64,000 nucleotides of DNA from Pedobacter helvus (GCF_005925325.1 NZ_SRMP01000007.1:62001-126000), one strand, 5' to 3'; positions 28,377 through 37,923 are shown, counted from the first letter of the stretch. A program made the numbers and translations. The notes: a model not told the origin generated them from the sequence alone.

Positions 28377-29843
28377 CTATTTTAGCTTCTCCAAAATCAA
28401 TTCGTTTAATTTTTTCGCATCTGCTTTACCTTTGGCAAGTTTCATCACTTCGCCAACAAACAAACCTAGAACGCCTTTCTTGCCTTTTTTGTATGCTTCA
28501 ACTTGTGGCTGATACTTAGAAAGTACTTCATCAATTAGACCAGAAATGGCATCCGCATCTTCAACAATGATCAAATTCAGTTGTTTGGCAAGATCTGCAG
28601 CATTTGCATTATTATCTTTTTCAAGGGCTGGCAGCAATTGTTGTAAAGCATTTTGTTGGGAGATTTTCTTGTCATCTACCAAATTAATAGCCTGAGCTAA
28701 CTGAGATGGACTTACTGTATAGGCTGCTATTTCGATTTGCTTTTCGTTTAAAATTGCTCTAACACTGCCCAACAACCAATTGATTAAGCTTTTTTTATTG
28801 TTCACCTGCTCCTTCGCAGCAGTATAATATTGGTACAGCGATTTATCATCAGCTAAAACTGCAGCTTCCGAAAGGTTAATTCCCAATTCGTTAACCAAAT
28901 GTTGTGCAATTTCTTTTGGTAAAGTAGGCATAGCCGATTTAACTTTTGCCAACCATTCATCAGAAATAATTACTGGAGGCAAATCTGGATCTGGGAAGTA
29001 GCGATAATCATTAGCTTCTTCTTTGCTACGCATTGGCGAAGTAGTGCCTGCATCGGCATCGAAGTTTAAGGTACTTTGGATAATTTCTCCACCGGCAGAT
29101 ACCACTTCTACCTGTCTGCCAAATTCAAAATCCATAGCTCTGCGCACATTACGAATGGAGTTTACATTTTTCACTTCGCACCTGGTACCAAAAGCAGTTG
29201 TCCCTTTCTCTCGGATAGAAATATTAGCATCGCAACGTAAAGAGCCTTCTTCCATGTTACCATCGCTTACATCTAGGAAACGTACCAATTGTCTAATCTC
29301 GGTTAACAAGGCTGCCGCTTCTTCCGAACTACGGATATCTGGTTCAGTTACAATTTCTATCAAAGGAACGCCGGCACGGTTCAAATCTACAAAGGAGAAT
29401 TGGTCGTCTTGATCATGCATGCTCTTGCCAGCGTCTTCTTCTAAATGAATACGATTAATGCCAATTCTCTTTTCAGAGCCATCACTTAAACGTACATTGA
29501 TATAGCCATTTTTACAAATTGGACTATTATCTTGGGTAATTTGATATCCCTTTGGCAAATCGGCATAGAAATAGTTTTTTCTATCAAAAAAGTTGTATTG
29601 ATTGATTTCGCAATTTAACGCCAAACCAATTCTCATCGCTTTTTCGATCACCTCTTTATTTAATTTAGGAAGCGCTCCTGGCAAGCCTAAAGAAACGGTA
29701 GAAATATGTTCATTTGGTTCAGCGCCAAAAGCAGCACTATCGGAACAAAATATCTTTGATTGTGTATTTAACTGAACATGTATCTCTAAGCCCGAAACGA
29801 GCTCGAAATTGCCAGTATCTTTTGAAATAGTAGTTGTACTCAT
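28377..29843 (-). CDS. gatB: Asp-tRNA(Asn)/Glu-tRNA(Gln) amidotransferase subunit B
   Basis: GatB is the tRNA-binding kinase subunit of the GatCAB complex, which turns misacylated Glu-tRNA(Gln) or Asp-tRNA(Asn) into the correct amide form. The 488-residue protein shows the signature FELVSGLEIHVQLNTQSKIFC, the region LPKGYQITQDNSPI, and PDPDLPPVIIS before the C-terminal YqeY-like helical tail domain (about 340-488). Length and motifs are standard. gatA and gatC are not in the window. On the minus strand TATATTTG at 29884-29891 is a good -7 promoter match about 40 nt upstream. Confidence 0.97.
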   Translation of the reverse strand: MSTTTISKDTGNFELVSGLEIHVQLNTQSKIFCSDSAAFGAEPNEHISTVSLGLPGALPKLNKEVIEKAMRIGLALNCEINQYNFFDRKNYFYADLPKGYQITQDNSPICKNGYINVRLSDGSEKRIGINRIHLEEDAGKSMHDQDDQFSFVDLNRAGVPLIEIVTEPDIRSSEEAAALLTEIRQLVRFLDVSDGNMEEGSLRCDANISIREKGTTAFGTRCEVKNVNSIRNVRRAMDFEFGRQVEVVSAGGEIIQSTLNFDADAGTTSPMRSKEEANDYRYFPDPDLPPVIISDEWLAKVKSAMPTLPKEIAQHLVNELGINLSEAAVLADDKSLYQYYTAAKEQVNNKKSLINWLLGSVRAILNEKQIEIAAYTVSPSQLAQAINLVDDKKISQQNALQQLLPALEKDNNANAADLAKQLNLIIVEDADAISGLIDEVLSKYQPQVEAYKKGKKGVLGLFVGEVMKLAKGKADAKKLNELILEKLK

Positions 29844-29883
29844 TAATCGAATTTAGGTCGCTATACCTTCTTCTTAAGCTTTT

Positions 29884-29891
29884 CAAATATA
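29884..29891 (-). promoter_or_regulatory. candidate -7 promoter element of gatB
   Basis: On the minus strand TATATTTG is an exact match to the Bacteroidota -7 consensus TAnnTTTG and lies 40 nt upstream of the gatB start codon. No convincing TTTG -33 box is seen at the expected distance, so this is a partial match. Confidence 0.35.
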
Positions 29892-30100
29892 GTGATAATC
29901 TATATACGAATAAGGTTTTTCGGCGCAGATACCGAGATTTAAAGCTAATTGTAAGTCACAAAATAACTCTTGATGCAGTTACGTTATAGTTATATGGCTA
30001 CAAAATATTGGAATGTATCAATTATGTAGCAGGGATATTTGTGTTTTTAAATGGCACGGTATTCGTATACATTTTAGTAACACACAAAAACTAACATAAT

Positions 30101-30442
30101 ATGAAACGATTAATCATGATGTTTACAGTTGCTATAGTAGCAGCGACATTGCAAACAGCCAACGCTCAAGTAAGTTTAAATATCAACATTGGCGCTCAGC
30201 CAAGGTATGGTTATTACACTGACTACTATGCTAGACCAGTTGTTCATCGTACTTATTACGCCCCAACGAGGTATGTTTATGTAGATAGAAATTATTATAG
30301 ATCTAATAAATATTATAGACCAGGAAAAGCTAAGCATTATTACAGCACCTCATCTAGATATTACAGTAACAAAAAAGTTCATTACAAACACCATAATAAA
30401 TCTTACAAAAACCATAGAGGTAATGGAAGAGGAAGACATTAA
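30101..30442 (+). CDS. small secreted Tyr/His/Lys-rich protein
   Basis: This is a 113-residue exported protein with a signal peptide ending NAQ. The mature part starts VSLNINIGAQPRYGYYTDYY and becomes a low-complexity, basic, Tyr/His/Arg/Lys-rich tail (KYYRPGKAKHYYSTSSRYY, then a short GNGRGRH end). No enzyme motif is present. The next gene encodes a longer relative with the same mature N-terminus. The composition suggests an envelope-associated or polymer-binding role; this is inference. Confidence 0.75.
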   Translation: MKRLIMMFTVAIVAATLQTANAQVSLNINIGAQPRYGYYTDYYARPVVHRTYYAPTRYVYVDRNYYRSNKYYRPGKAKHYYSTSSRYYSNKKVHYKHHNKSYKNHRGNGRGRH

Positions 30443-30465
30443 TCTATCAATTTAAAACAAAACAA

Positions 30466-30966
30466 ATGAAAAAGTTAATCTTATCGATGATGTTGGCAGC
30501 GGCGTCATTGACCTACAGCAAGGTAAATGCTCAAATCAATGTAAATTTGAACATAGGATCACAGCCCTTGTGGGGACCAGTTGGATATGACCACGTAGAT
30601 TATTACTATTTGCCCGATATAGAAAGCTATTACTCTGTACCGAAGAAACAGTTTGTCTATTTAAATAACGGCAACTGGGTTTTTAGTAACTCACTACCTT
30701 CTCAATATAGCAACTATAACTTATATAATGGCTATAAGGTGGTAATTAACGAGGATAGGCCTTACTCAAACTTTAATAACCACAAAGTTAAATACGCTAA
30801 GTATAAAAATTGGAACGGCAAACAGGGTGTCATTAAGAACAGTAATGATAAAAAATATTACGTTGTAAAAGGTCACCCGCATGGTATGCCACCAGGACAA
30901 GCGAAGAAAATTTTTAATGGTAATGGAAAAGGGAATGCCAAAAACCATAAAAAGAATAAACATTAA
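30466..30966 (+). CDS. small secreted basic protein, paralogue of the upstream gene
   Basis: This is a 166-residue exported protein. After the signal peptide (ending KVNAQ) it starts INVNLNIGSQPLWGPVGYDH, matching the upstream neighbour's INIGAQP start. A globular part follows (YYYLPDIESYYSVPKKQFVY, WVFSNSLPSQY), then a basic Gly/Asn/Lys-rich tail. It lies 23 nt after its paralogue, so the pair is an operon ended by a strong hairpin at 30969-31016. Homologues in Bacteroidota are annotated as hypothetical; the function is unknown. Confidence 0.8.
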   Translation: MKKLILSMMLAAASLTYSKVNAQINVNLNIGSQPLWGPVGYDHVDYYYLPDIESYYSVPKKQFVYLNNGNWVFSNSLPSQYSNYNLYNGYKVVINEDRPYSNFNNHKVKYAKYKNWNGKQGVIKNSNDKKYYVVKGHPHGMPPGQAKKIFNGNGKGNAKNHKKNKH

Positions 30967-30968
30967 TT

Positions 30969-31016
30969 AAAAAACAGCGAAGCCTAAGATTTAAATCTTA
31001 GGCTTCGCTGTTTTTT
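30969..31016. terminator. bidirectional terminator, 48-nt perfect palindrome
   Basis: A 48-nt perfect palindrome (24-nt arms meeting between 30992 and 30993) begins with six A and ends with six T, so it acts as a terminator on both strands. It lies between the stop of the rightward secreted-protein pair and the stop of the leftward outer-membrane protein gene, whose stop codon it touches. Confidence 0.9.
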
Positions 31017-31584
31017 AAAATCTTTTACCGATCGTTATTCCGCCTCTAGGATAAACCTCTACATTTGAATTTCCGAAAAGCCTACCTACACCCCCATAAA
31101 TCTCTCCCACAAATCCATTTTTAGTCAAAAATTTACCACCAGCGGCAATTCCCAATCCAAAGTTCGTATAATCTCTTCTCGTTTCACCATTGTTCTGATT
31201 ATAGGTAGTACCATTATAGGTGTAAGAGAAATCATAATAATAATCTCTACTTCCAATTACTGCTGCATTACCTTCAACAAAAAAACCACTAGCTTTTTTA
31301 CTTCCAAAGTAAATCCTAAAATTTGGTATTATACCAAATCTATAATCTACATTATCCTCTAACCCAACTAAAGCCGCTACACCAATACTCATGTCGTCTT
31401 TAATTATTCTTTCATAGTTTAACTCCAGTATACCAGCTACAGCATAACCTAGGTTAAGTTTTAATTCATTGTTTCCATTAATTTTAGGATTTACTGAAGT
31501 GGTGTCTTTTGCATTTTTATTTTCTTGGGCAATAGCCAAGGTTGTTAAACCCGCAAATAGCAGCGTTAATAGATTTTTCTTCAT
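31015..31584 (-). CDS. outer-membrane beta-barrel protein, DUF3575-like
   Basis: This is a 189-residue protein with a signal peptide (MKKNLLTLLFAGLTTLAIAQ). The mature part alternates polar and hydrophobic residues as in a small 8-strand barrel (LNLGYAVAGILELNYERII, FRIYFGSKKASGFFVEGNAAV) and ends in Phe (GGITIGKRF), as expected for recognition by BamA. No catalytic motif is seen. It stands alone; the 243 nt between it and alaS hold no recognisable element. Confidence 0.75.
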   Translation of the reverse strand: MKKNLLTLLFAGLTTLAIAQENKNAKDTTSVNPKINGNNELKLNLGYAVAGILELNYERIIKDDMSIGVAALVGLEDNVDYRFGIIPNFRIYFGSKKASGFFVEGNAAVIGSRDYYYDFSYTYNGTTYNQNNGETRRDYTNFGLGIAAGGKFLTKNGFVGEIYGGVGRLFGNSNVEVYPRGGITIGKRF

Positions 31585-31827
31585 TTAATATATCATTTAT
31601 AGTTTACGTAGTAATTTCCAAACTGAAGTTGTTTACACTTTAAATACGACGCAAAAAAATAAAACGCTACATCATGCATCTGAAATCTTCGAAACCTATA
31701 ACTATCGGTAGATAGTCTGAACTTGGCATCTGCTTAACATAATCACTCACGCGATTACCTTAACAAAGGCCAGACTAGGTCACGATTAACTAGGAAAAAG
31801 AATTGGTAGAGCGTTAATTTTAATTAG

Positions 31828-34461
31828 TTATTTCAAGAATGACTTAGCTTTTTCAATAGCCCTATCCATACCAGAAGCATCTTTACCACCAGCAGTAGCA
31901 TAGAAAGGTTGGCCACCGCCACCACCTTGAATTTCTTTCGCTAATTCACGTACGATTTGTCCAGCATTGTAGCCTTTTTCTTTCACCAATTCATCATCAA
32001 TAGCTACGGTAAGCTGAGGTTTGCCATCAATCACCACACCTAAAACCAAGAATAAATTCTGCACCGCTCCTTTAACCGCATAAGCTAAAGTCTTAACTGC
32101 ATCGGCATTTGGCAAGTCTACTTTGGTTGCGATAAAATTCACACCATCAACGTTTTGCATTTGCTTTTCTAAATCAGTTCTTAAAGCCACTGCTCTTTCA
32201 GTAATGCTCTTTTCAATCTCTTTTTTAAGTGCACTGTTATCATCAATGATTTTACCTAAAGCAGAAACGAAATCTTTCGGATTATTTAATAATACCGTTA
32301 AGTTCTTCACTAAATCGAAATGCTCGCGAATAACAGCTGCAGAACGCTCACCAGTAATCGCTTCTATCCTACGCACACCTGCGGCAACAGCACTTTCAGA
32401 AGTCAGCTTGAAGAAACCGATTTGACCAGTAGCTTTTACGTGAGTACCGCCACAAAGTTCTTTTGAAAAATGGTCATCAAAAGTAATCACACGAACGAAA
32501 TCGCCATATTTTTCGCCAAACAAAGCAGTAACTCCACTATCTATTGCCTCTTGGTAAGGCACGTTTCTTTGTTCTTTTAGCGGGATATTCTCCCTGATTT
32601 TTGCATTAACAATATCTTCAATTTGGTTCAGCTCTTCATCTGTTACTTTCGCAAAATGTGAGAAATCGAAACGTAAGTAATCTGAGTTCACCAAACTACC
32701 TTTTTGATTAACATGGCTACCTAAAACTTGTTTCATCGCAGCATGTAGCAAATGGGTAGCCGAGTGGTTATTTTCTGAAGCTTGACGTTTGTCTTCATCA
32801 ATTACCGCCCAGAATCTACCTTCTAAATCAACCGGTAAAGTGTCTGCAAAGTGTACAATTACGCCATTTTCCTTTTTAGTATCTGTAATTTCTACCCAAA
32901 ACTGGCGACTGTGATCTTCTAGTCTACCCGTATCACCCACCTGACCTCCACTTTCTGCGTAGAAGGGCGTTTGAGCCAATACAATTTGATATTGCTCTTT
33001 CCCTTTAGCAGTAACCTTTCTGTATTTGATGATTTCAGTTTCTGTCTCTGTTAAATCGTATCCTACAAATTCAGTTTCTCTGTCTTCGTTTACAATTACC
33101 CAATCTCCAGTATCAATTGCCGTTGCCGCACGAGAACGATTTTTTTGTTCTTCCAACGCTTTGTTGAAACCTTCCATATCAACCGACAAGCCCTTTTCGC
33201 GAGCCATTAAATCAGTTAAATCTATCGGGAACCCAAAAGTATCATACAATTCGAAAGCAAAATTTCCATCTATAATTTTACCACCATCGTATTTCTCGAA
33301 ACGCTGAATACCTGTAGCCAAAGTTCTTAAGAATGAAACCTCTTCCTCTAATACTACTTTTTGTACGAAATCCTTTTGCAAATTCAATTCATCAAAAACG
33401 CCATTAAATTGCTCCGCTAAAACAGGAACCAATTGATTTAAAAACGGTTCTTTTAAGTTCAAGAAAGTGTAAGCGTAACGCACTGCTCTGCGTAAAATAC
33501 GACGGATAACATAACCTGCTTTGTTATTTGAAGGCAACTGTCCGTCAGCAATTACAAACGAGATGGCACGAATGTGATCTGCCATTACACGCATGGCTAC
33601 AGCCTCGTTCCAACCTTTTTCGCCGGGTTCGGCAGCACCTACATATTCAAATCCAGATTTTTCTGCAATGAAATTGATTAATGGAGTGAAAACATCGGTA
33701 TCGTAATTAGACGTTTTGTCCTGTAAAACACGCACCAAACGCTCAAAACCCATTCCTGTATCTACGTGTTTAGCTGGAAGAGGTTTCAAAGAACCATCTT
33801 TCAAGCGATTAAACTGCATGAATACGTTATTCCAAATTTCAATTACCTGAGGGTGATCAGCATTTACCAAAGATTTGCCTCTACCATCTGCACGCTCTTC
33901 GGCCGTACGGCAATCTACGTGGATTTCAGAGCATGGACCACAAGGGCCAGTATCGCCCATTTCCCAAAAATTATCTTTCTTATTCCCTAATACGATGCGA
34001 TCTTCAGGCACAAATTGCTTCCAAAGGTCGTAAGCTTCTTGATCCTTCGGTAAACCTTCTTTTTCATCACCCTCAAAAACCGAAACATACAATTGATCTT
34101 TAGGAATTTTATAAACTTCCGTTAGCAATTCCCAGCTCCAAGCAATAGCTTCTTTTTTGAAATAATCGCCAAAGCTCCAGTTGCCCAACATCTCAAACAT
34201 GGTATGGTGATAAGTATCGATACCAACTTCTTCCAAATCGTTATGTTTACCAGAAACACGCAAACAACGTTGGGTATCTACCACACGAGGATATTTTACA
34301 GCGGCTTCGCCTAAAAACAAATCTTTAAATTGGTTCATTCCGGCATTGGTAAACATCAAAGTTGGGTCGTTTTTAACCACAATTGGCGCCGACGGCACAA
34401 TATGATGTTGCTTGCTTTTGAAAAACTCTAAAAAGGTCTGTCTTATTTCTTTCGCTGTCAT
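31828..34461 (-). CDS. alaS: alanyl-tRNA synthetase
   Basis: AlaRS charges tRNA-Ala. The 877-residue full-length protein has the class II catalytic core at the N-terminus (FKSKQHHIVPSAPIV, TFMFTNAGMNQFKD-like start, FWEMGDTGPCGPCSEIH). The editing domain has the zinc-binding HSATHLLHAAM and CGGTHV motifs, and the C-terminal C-Ala domain ends GGGGGQPFYATAGGKD. All expected parts are present. The leader region 34487-34540 holds four copies of GGTGTAAGG in both orientations. Confidence 0.98.
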   Translation of the reverse strand: MTAKEIRQTFLEFFKSKQHHIVPSAPIVVKNDPTLMFTNAGMNQFKDLFLGEAAVKYPRVVDTQRCLRVSGKHNDLEEVGIDTYHHTMFEMLGNWSFGDYFKKEAIAWSWELLTEVYKIPKDQLYVSVFEGDEKEGLPKDQEAYDLWKQFVPEDRIVLGNKKDNFWEMGDTGPCGPCSEIHVDCRTAEERADGRGKSLVNADHPQVIEIWNNVFMQFNRLKDGSLKPLPAKHVDTGMGFERLVRVLQDKTSNYDTDVFTPLINFIAEKSGFEYVGAAEPGEKGWNEAVAMRVMADHIRAISFVIADGQLPSNNKAGYVIRRILRRAVRYAYTFLNLKEPFLNQLVPVLAEQFNGVFDELNLQKDFVQKVVLEEEVSFLRTLATGIQRFEKYDGGKIIDGNFAFELYDTFGFPIDLTDLMAREKGLSVDMEGFNKALEEQKNRSRAATAIDTGDWVIVNEDRETEFVGYDLTETETEIIKYRKVTAKGKEQYQIVLAQTPFYAESGGQVGDTGRLEDHSRQFWVEITDTKKENGVIVHFADTLPVDLEGRFWAVIDEDKRQASENNHSATHLLHAAMKQVLGSHVNQKGSLVNSDYLRFDFSHFAKVTDEELNQIEDIVNAKIRENIPLKEQRNVPYQEAIDSGVTALFGEKYGDFVRVITFDDHFSKELCGGTHVKATGQIGFFKLTSESAVAAGVRRIEAITGERSAAVIREHFDLVKNLTVLLNNPKDFVSALGKIIDDNSALKKEIEKSITERAVALRTDLEKQMQNVDGVNFIATKVDLPNADAVKTLAYAVKGAVQNLFLVLGVVIDGKPQLTVAIDDELVKEKGYNAGQIVRELAKEIQGGGGGQPFYATAGGKDASGMDRAIEKAKSFLK

Positions 34462-34486
34462 TTTTATAAAGGTTTTAAAGGTATAA

Positions 34487-34540
34487 GGTGTAAGGCAAAA
34501 GGTGTAAGGCGTTCAGCCTTACACCCCAAACCTTACACCT
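34487..34540. repeat. inverted GGTGTAAGG repeat cluster in the alaS leader
   Basis: Two direct copies of GGTGTAAGGC (34487-34496, 34501-34510) are followed by the inverted forms GCCTTACACC (34516-34525) and CCTTACACCT (34531-34540). The inner pair forms a 10-bp hairpin with a 5-nt loop, and the outer pair can extend it. If alaS starts from the TAATTTTG element at 34556-34563 (minus strand), the whole cluster lies in its 5' leader. It could regulate alaS or be a simple local duplication. Confidence 0.5.
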
Positions 34541-34570
34541 CAATCCATTCGGAGACAAAATTATAATTTT

Positions 34571-34604
34571 ATTGTGGTTTTCTGCTAAAATCGCTTTACA
34601 TTTG
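34571..34604 (+). promoter_or_regulatory. candidate promoter of the MerR-family gene
   Basis: TACATTTG (34597-34604) is an exact match to the -7 consensus TAnnTTTG. ATTG (34571-34574) lies 22 nt upstream as a near match to the -33 TTTG. The start codon follows 46 nt downstream at 34651. On the opposite strand TAATTTTG (34556-34563) is a -7 candidate for alaS, so the two promoters would be divergent and close together. Confidence 0.45.
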
Positions 34605-34650
34605 AACACTTTAAGTAAATCCTATAATCGTTTAATAATCAATATCAAAC

Positions 34651-34986
34651 ATGCCTTACAAAGAAAGAGAAATCAATAAAATGTATTATACCATGGGCGA
34701 AGTGACCGAAATGTTTGATGTAAACGCGTCGCAGATTAGGTTTTACGAAAAGGAATTTGAAGTTCTTAAACCTAAGAAAAATAAAAAAGGAAACCGACTT
34801 TTCACTCCAGAAGACATCGAGAATTTAAAGATCATTTTTCACTTGGTGGATGATAAAGGGTTTACCTTAAAAGGAGCCAAAGAACATATGAAAAGCAATA
34901 ATGGCGAGGTAAAAGAAAATCAAAAAATTATTGATTCTCTTGAGCGCTTAAAAGGTTTTCTTTTGAAACTTAACGAGGAGATATAG
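34651..34986 (+). CDS. MerR-family transcriptional regulator
   Basis: This is a 111-residue DNA-binding protein. The MerR winged helix-turn-helix is seen in YYTMGEVTEMFDVNASQIRFYEKEFEVLKP, with NRLFTPEDIENLKIIFHLV as the second half, followed by a short dimerization helix. There is no C-terminal effector domain or metal-binding Cys. Small MerR proteins like this are widely conserved in Bacteroidota without a known signal. It is divergent from alaS and 77 nt upstream of an outer-membrane protein gene. Confidence 0.9.
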   Translation: MPYKEREINKMYYTMGEVTEMFDVNASQIRFYEKEFEVLKPKKNKKGNRLFTPEDIENLKIIFHLVDDKGFTLKGAKEHMKSNNGEVKENQKIIDSLERLKGFLLKLNEEI

Positions 34987-35063
34987 CTAAAATCTCTAAG
35001 GTTCTTTCGAATTTTCTTAAAAGCTTAGCTACAATACCTTAAATTGGTGTACCTAAGCTAACT

Positions 35064-35870
35064 ATGAGAAGAAATCTACCACTATTTTTCATCTTATCTT
35101 TTACTATTTCGCATACATTTGGTCAATACAATCAAGGTGCGAGGTTAACAGCTATGGGCAATGCCAGTGCTGCTGTAAAAGATGTCTGGAGTTTAAACGC
35201 AAATCCTGCTGGAATAACTGGGAAAAAATCACCTGTGGCTACCTTAAATTACGCTCGTTATTTATTTGGCGATGAACTGAGTGAGCAAAGTTTTGCTTTC
35301 GTACTCCCATTTGACAACAATTTCGCTGGAATTAGCATCAATCGATATGGCATTAGTGAATTTAACGAAATCAAAGCTGGATTTGGTTTAGCAAAGAGTT
35401 TCGGCGATGCTTTGTCCATTGGTATGAAAGGAAATATCCATCAGATTAAGATTACCAATTACGGTAATGCTACTACATTTTCTGTAGACGCGGGTGTAAA
35501 TTATGCACTAAACAAACGAATTGGCTTTGGCTTGTATGTAAATAATCCTTCTTCGCAAGAATACAAAGCTACCAATGTCGAAACTCATATCCCCACTGCT
35601 ATTCACTTAGGTGGCACCTATGCTCCTTCCAATAAATTAATTTTAGCTGCAACCGTTTCTAAAGATTTTGATAGCAAATTTGATGTTGCAATTGGTGTAG
35701 ATTATAAATTCTATGAACTACTTAGTTTACGTGGCGGATTAAGTGCTAAACCATTCAAACAATATTTTGGCATTGGTTTAAATTATCAAAAATTGATGAT
35801 GGATATAGCTATAGAAAGTCACCCGCAAATTGGTTACACCCCTCAAATTGGTTTGTCTTATGCGTTTTAA
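35064..35870 (+). CDS. outer-membrane protein, PorV/PorQ-like barrel
   Basis: This is a 268-residue exported protein with a signal peptide ending TFGQ. The mature start QYNQGARLTAMGNASAAVKD and the phrase LNANPAGITGK are typical of FadL/PorV-like barrels of Bacteroidota, and the C-terminus TPQIGLSYAF ends in Phe. Alternating beta-strands fill the rest. Its 3' end overlaps the next gene's start by 11 nt. PorV-type proteins serve T9SS, but the specific role here is not shown by the sequence. Confidence 0.75.
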   Translation: MRRNLPLFFILSFTISHTFGQYNQGARLTAMGNASAAVKDVWSLNANPAGITGKKSPVATLNYARYLFGDELSEQSFAFVLPFDNNFAGISINRYGISEFNEIKAGFGLAKSFGDALSIGMKGNIHQIKITNYGNATTFSVDAGVNYALNKRIGFGLYVNNPSSQEYKATNVETHIPTAIHLGGTYAPSNKLILAATVSKDFDSKFDVAIGVDYKFYELLSLRGGLSAKPFKQYFGIGLNYQKLMMDIAIESHPQIGYTPQIGLSYAF

Positions 35871-37923
35871 ACTACTCATATTAGCAACTTTTTTGTTGAT
35901 TGGTTTTGTCGCTAAAGCACAAACTCAAGAAGACCAATTAATCAAGGATTTGATAGAAAGTATTGCAGAAAACTTACCAGAGGATTATGACCTTTCCGAG
36001 CTACAAGATCGCCTAACCTATTATCGAAAACATCCTATCAACCTGAACAATACCAACGCTGAAGAATTAAAAACTTTAGTTTTCCTCTCTCCGCTTCAAA
36101 TCAGTAATTTATTTGAACACATCAAAAAAAATGGCAAATTGATAGATCTTCTAGAATTACAGAGTATCCCCGAGTTTGATTTGACAAGTATCCAGCGATT
36201 GCTACCTTTTGTAACGCTAAACCAAACTGGTACTGTAGATAAAATTACGGCTGCTAACCTGGCTAAATACGGCAATAATGATTTGATATTACGTTACGGC
36301 AGGGTTATTGAAAAGACCAAAGGTTATACTGATTTGCCCGGAAGTAGATATTTAGGTACTCCAGATCGATATTTGTTAAGGTATCGCTATACCTATTCTA
36401 ATCGTGTTTCTGCCTCGTTGATAATGGAAAAAGATGCTGGCGAATATTTATTCAAAAACGCAAAGCCTGCTTCTTACTTCTTTCCTTCCAATTATACTGA
36501 TTTCATGTCTGGACATCTAGCTATTTTAAATATGGGCAGGTTTAAAAAGATTGTGCTTGGCGATTATACGATGCAGTTTGGGCAAGCACTTACACTTTGG
36601 TCGGGCTTTGCTTTCGGAAAATCTCCAGATGTAACTGGCGTTGTAAAACGTGACGTAGGTTTAAGGCCTTATACTTCGGCAAACGAATTTGCTTTCTTAC
36701 GTGGGGCAGCTGCCACTGTAGAAGTAGTCAAAAACCTAGAATTCTCTCCTTTTATATCTCATCGCAAACTCGATGCTTCTTTATCGACAAATGCAGATGG
36801 CGAACTAACTTTATCTACTATTAATGAAACAGGTTTGCACCGAACCCAAAATGAAATCAACAATAAAAACAGTACCGAACAAATCGTTTACGGTGGCGTT
36901 TTACAATATAGAACTAATGGTTTAAGTGTAGGAGCTGTAGCCTATCACACCTCATTTAATAGGTTATTCGTTCCTGGAGCTAGCTTGTATCAAAGTTTCA
37001 ACTTTGCAGGTAAAGAACTTACTAACGTAGGCGCACATTATAGCTACACCTATAAAAACTTCTATTTCTTTGGTGAATTTGGGAAAGCAATAGATGCTGG
37101 TTTAGCCTATGTAAATGGAGCTTTAGTGAGTTTATCGTCTACGGTTTCTGCCGTTGTGTTACATAGAAATTATCAGAAAAACTATCATAACTTCTTTAAT
37201 CAGGCTACTGCCGAAGCAAGCGAAGCAATTAATGAAAAAGGACTGTATGCAGGCTTAAATATCAACCCATCAAAAGCTTGGAGCATACAGTTTTATGGAG
37301 ATTATTTCAAATACCCTTGGCTTCGCTTTAGAGTAGATGCACCTTCTGATGGTTATGAATTTTTAGGTCAGGTAACCTACAGCCCCACTAAAACATTTAG
37401 AGCCATTTTAAGATTTAAAACCGAAACCAAACAGCAAAACACTAACCTCACGGTTCCTTTTAACTATCTCGACGATGTAAAACGAGAAAACTATCGTGCA
37501 GAAGTGAAATGGGCGATTGGCAAATCGTTCGGTTTTCAGAACCGCGTAGAAGTGGTACAATTTAAAAAGGGAGCAGCAAATGCAGAGTTTGGTTATTTAG
37601 CTTATCAGGATGTGAGTTACAGTCCGCTTTCATCTCGGTTAACAGGAAATATAAGAGTAGCCTATTTCAACACGGCTTCGTACGACAGTAGAATTTACGC
37701 CTACGAAGACGATGTACTATACAATTTCACCTTTGGCCTATATAATGGAAAAGGATTGAGAGGTTACGCCAACATCAAATACAAGCTAGCAAAAAGATTG
37801 GACGTATGGGGCAGGTATGCAATTTACAATTACGATAATGTAGAAACCGTAGGTTCTGGACTTGATGAAATACAAGGCAAAATGAAATCAGAAATGAGAG
37901 TACAGTTGAGGTATCAGTTTTAA
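35860..37923 (+). CDS. helix-hairpin-helix outer-membrane-type protein
   Basis: This is an exported protein of about 687 residues. The start at ATG 35860, not the in-frame ATG at 35830, is chosen because it gives a clean signal peptide (MRFKLLILATFLLIGFVAKAQ). Near the N-terminus are ComEA-like helix-hairpin-helix segments (INLNNTNAEELKTLVFLSP, LLELQSIPEFD), followed by a long stretch of beta-strand pattern ending in Phe (RVQLRYQF), consistent with a barrel. It overlaps the previous barrel gene by 11 nt and precedes comEC, which hints at DNA uptake, but this is inference. Confidence 0.8.
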   Translation: MRFKLLILATFLLIGFVAKAQTQEDQLIKDLIESIAENLPEDYDLSELQDRLTYYRKHPINLNNTNAEELKTLVFLSPLQISNLFEHIKKNGKLIDLLELQSIPEFDLTSIQRLLPFVTLNQTGTVDKITAANLAKYGNNDLILRYGRVIEKTKGYTDLPGSRYLGTPDRYLLRYRYTYSNRVSASLIMEKDAGEYLFKNAKPASYFFPSNYTDFMSGHLAILNMGRFKKIVLGDYTMQFGQALTLWSGFAFGKSPDVTGVVKRDVGLRPYTSANEFAFLRGAAATVEVVKNLEFSPFISHRKLDASLSTNADGELTLSTINETGLHRTQNEINNKNSTEQIVYGGVLQYRTNGLSVGAVAYHTSFNRLFVPGASLYQSFNFAGKELTNVGAHYSYTYKNFYFFGEFGKAIDAGLAYVNGALVSLSSTVSAVVLHRNYQKNYHNFFNQATAEASEAINEKGLYAGLNINPSKAWSIQFYGDYFKYPWLRFRVDAPSDGYEFLGQVTYSPTKTFRAILRFKTETKQQNTNLTVPFNYLDDVKRENYRAEVKWAIGKSFGFQNRVEVVQFKKGAANAEFGYLAYQDVSYSPLSSRLTGNIRVAYFNTASYDSRIYAYEDDVLYNFTFGLYNGKGLRGYANIKYKLAKRLDVWGRYAIYNYDNVETVGSGLDEIQGKMKSEMRVQLRYQF

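Noticed and set aside
34487..34540. CRISPR-like repeat array
   Set aside because: Units are 9-10 nt, occur in both orientations and have no uniform spacers; no cas genes are present in the window.
35830..35859. Longer N-terminus for the helix-hairpin-helix protein
   Set aside because: It would lie wholly within the preceding gene and bury the signal peptide beginning at 35860.
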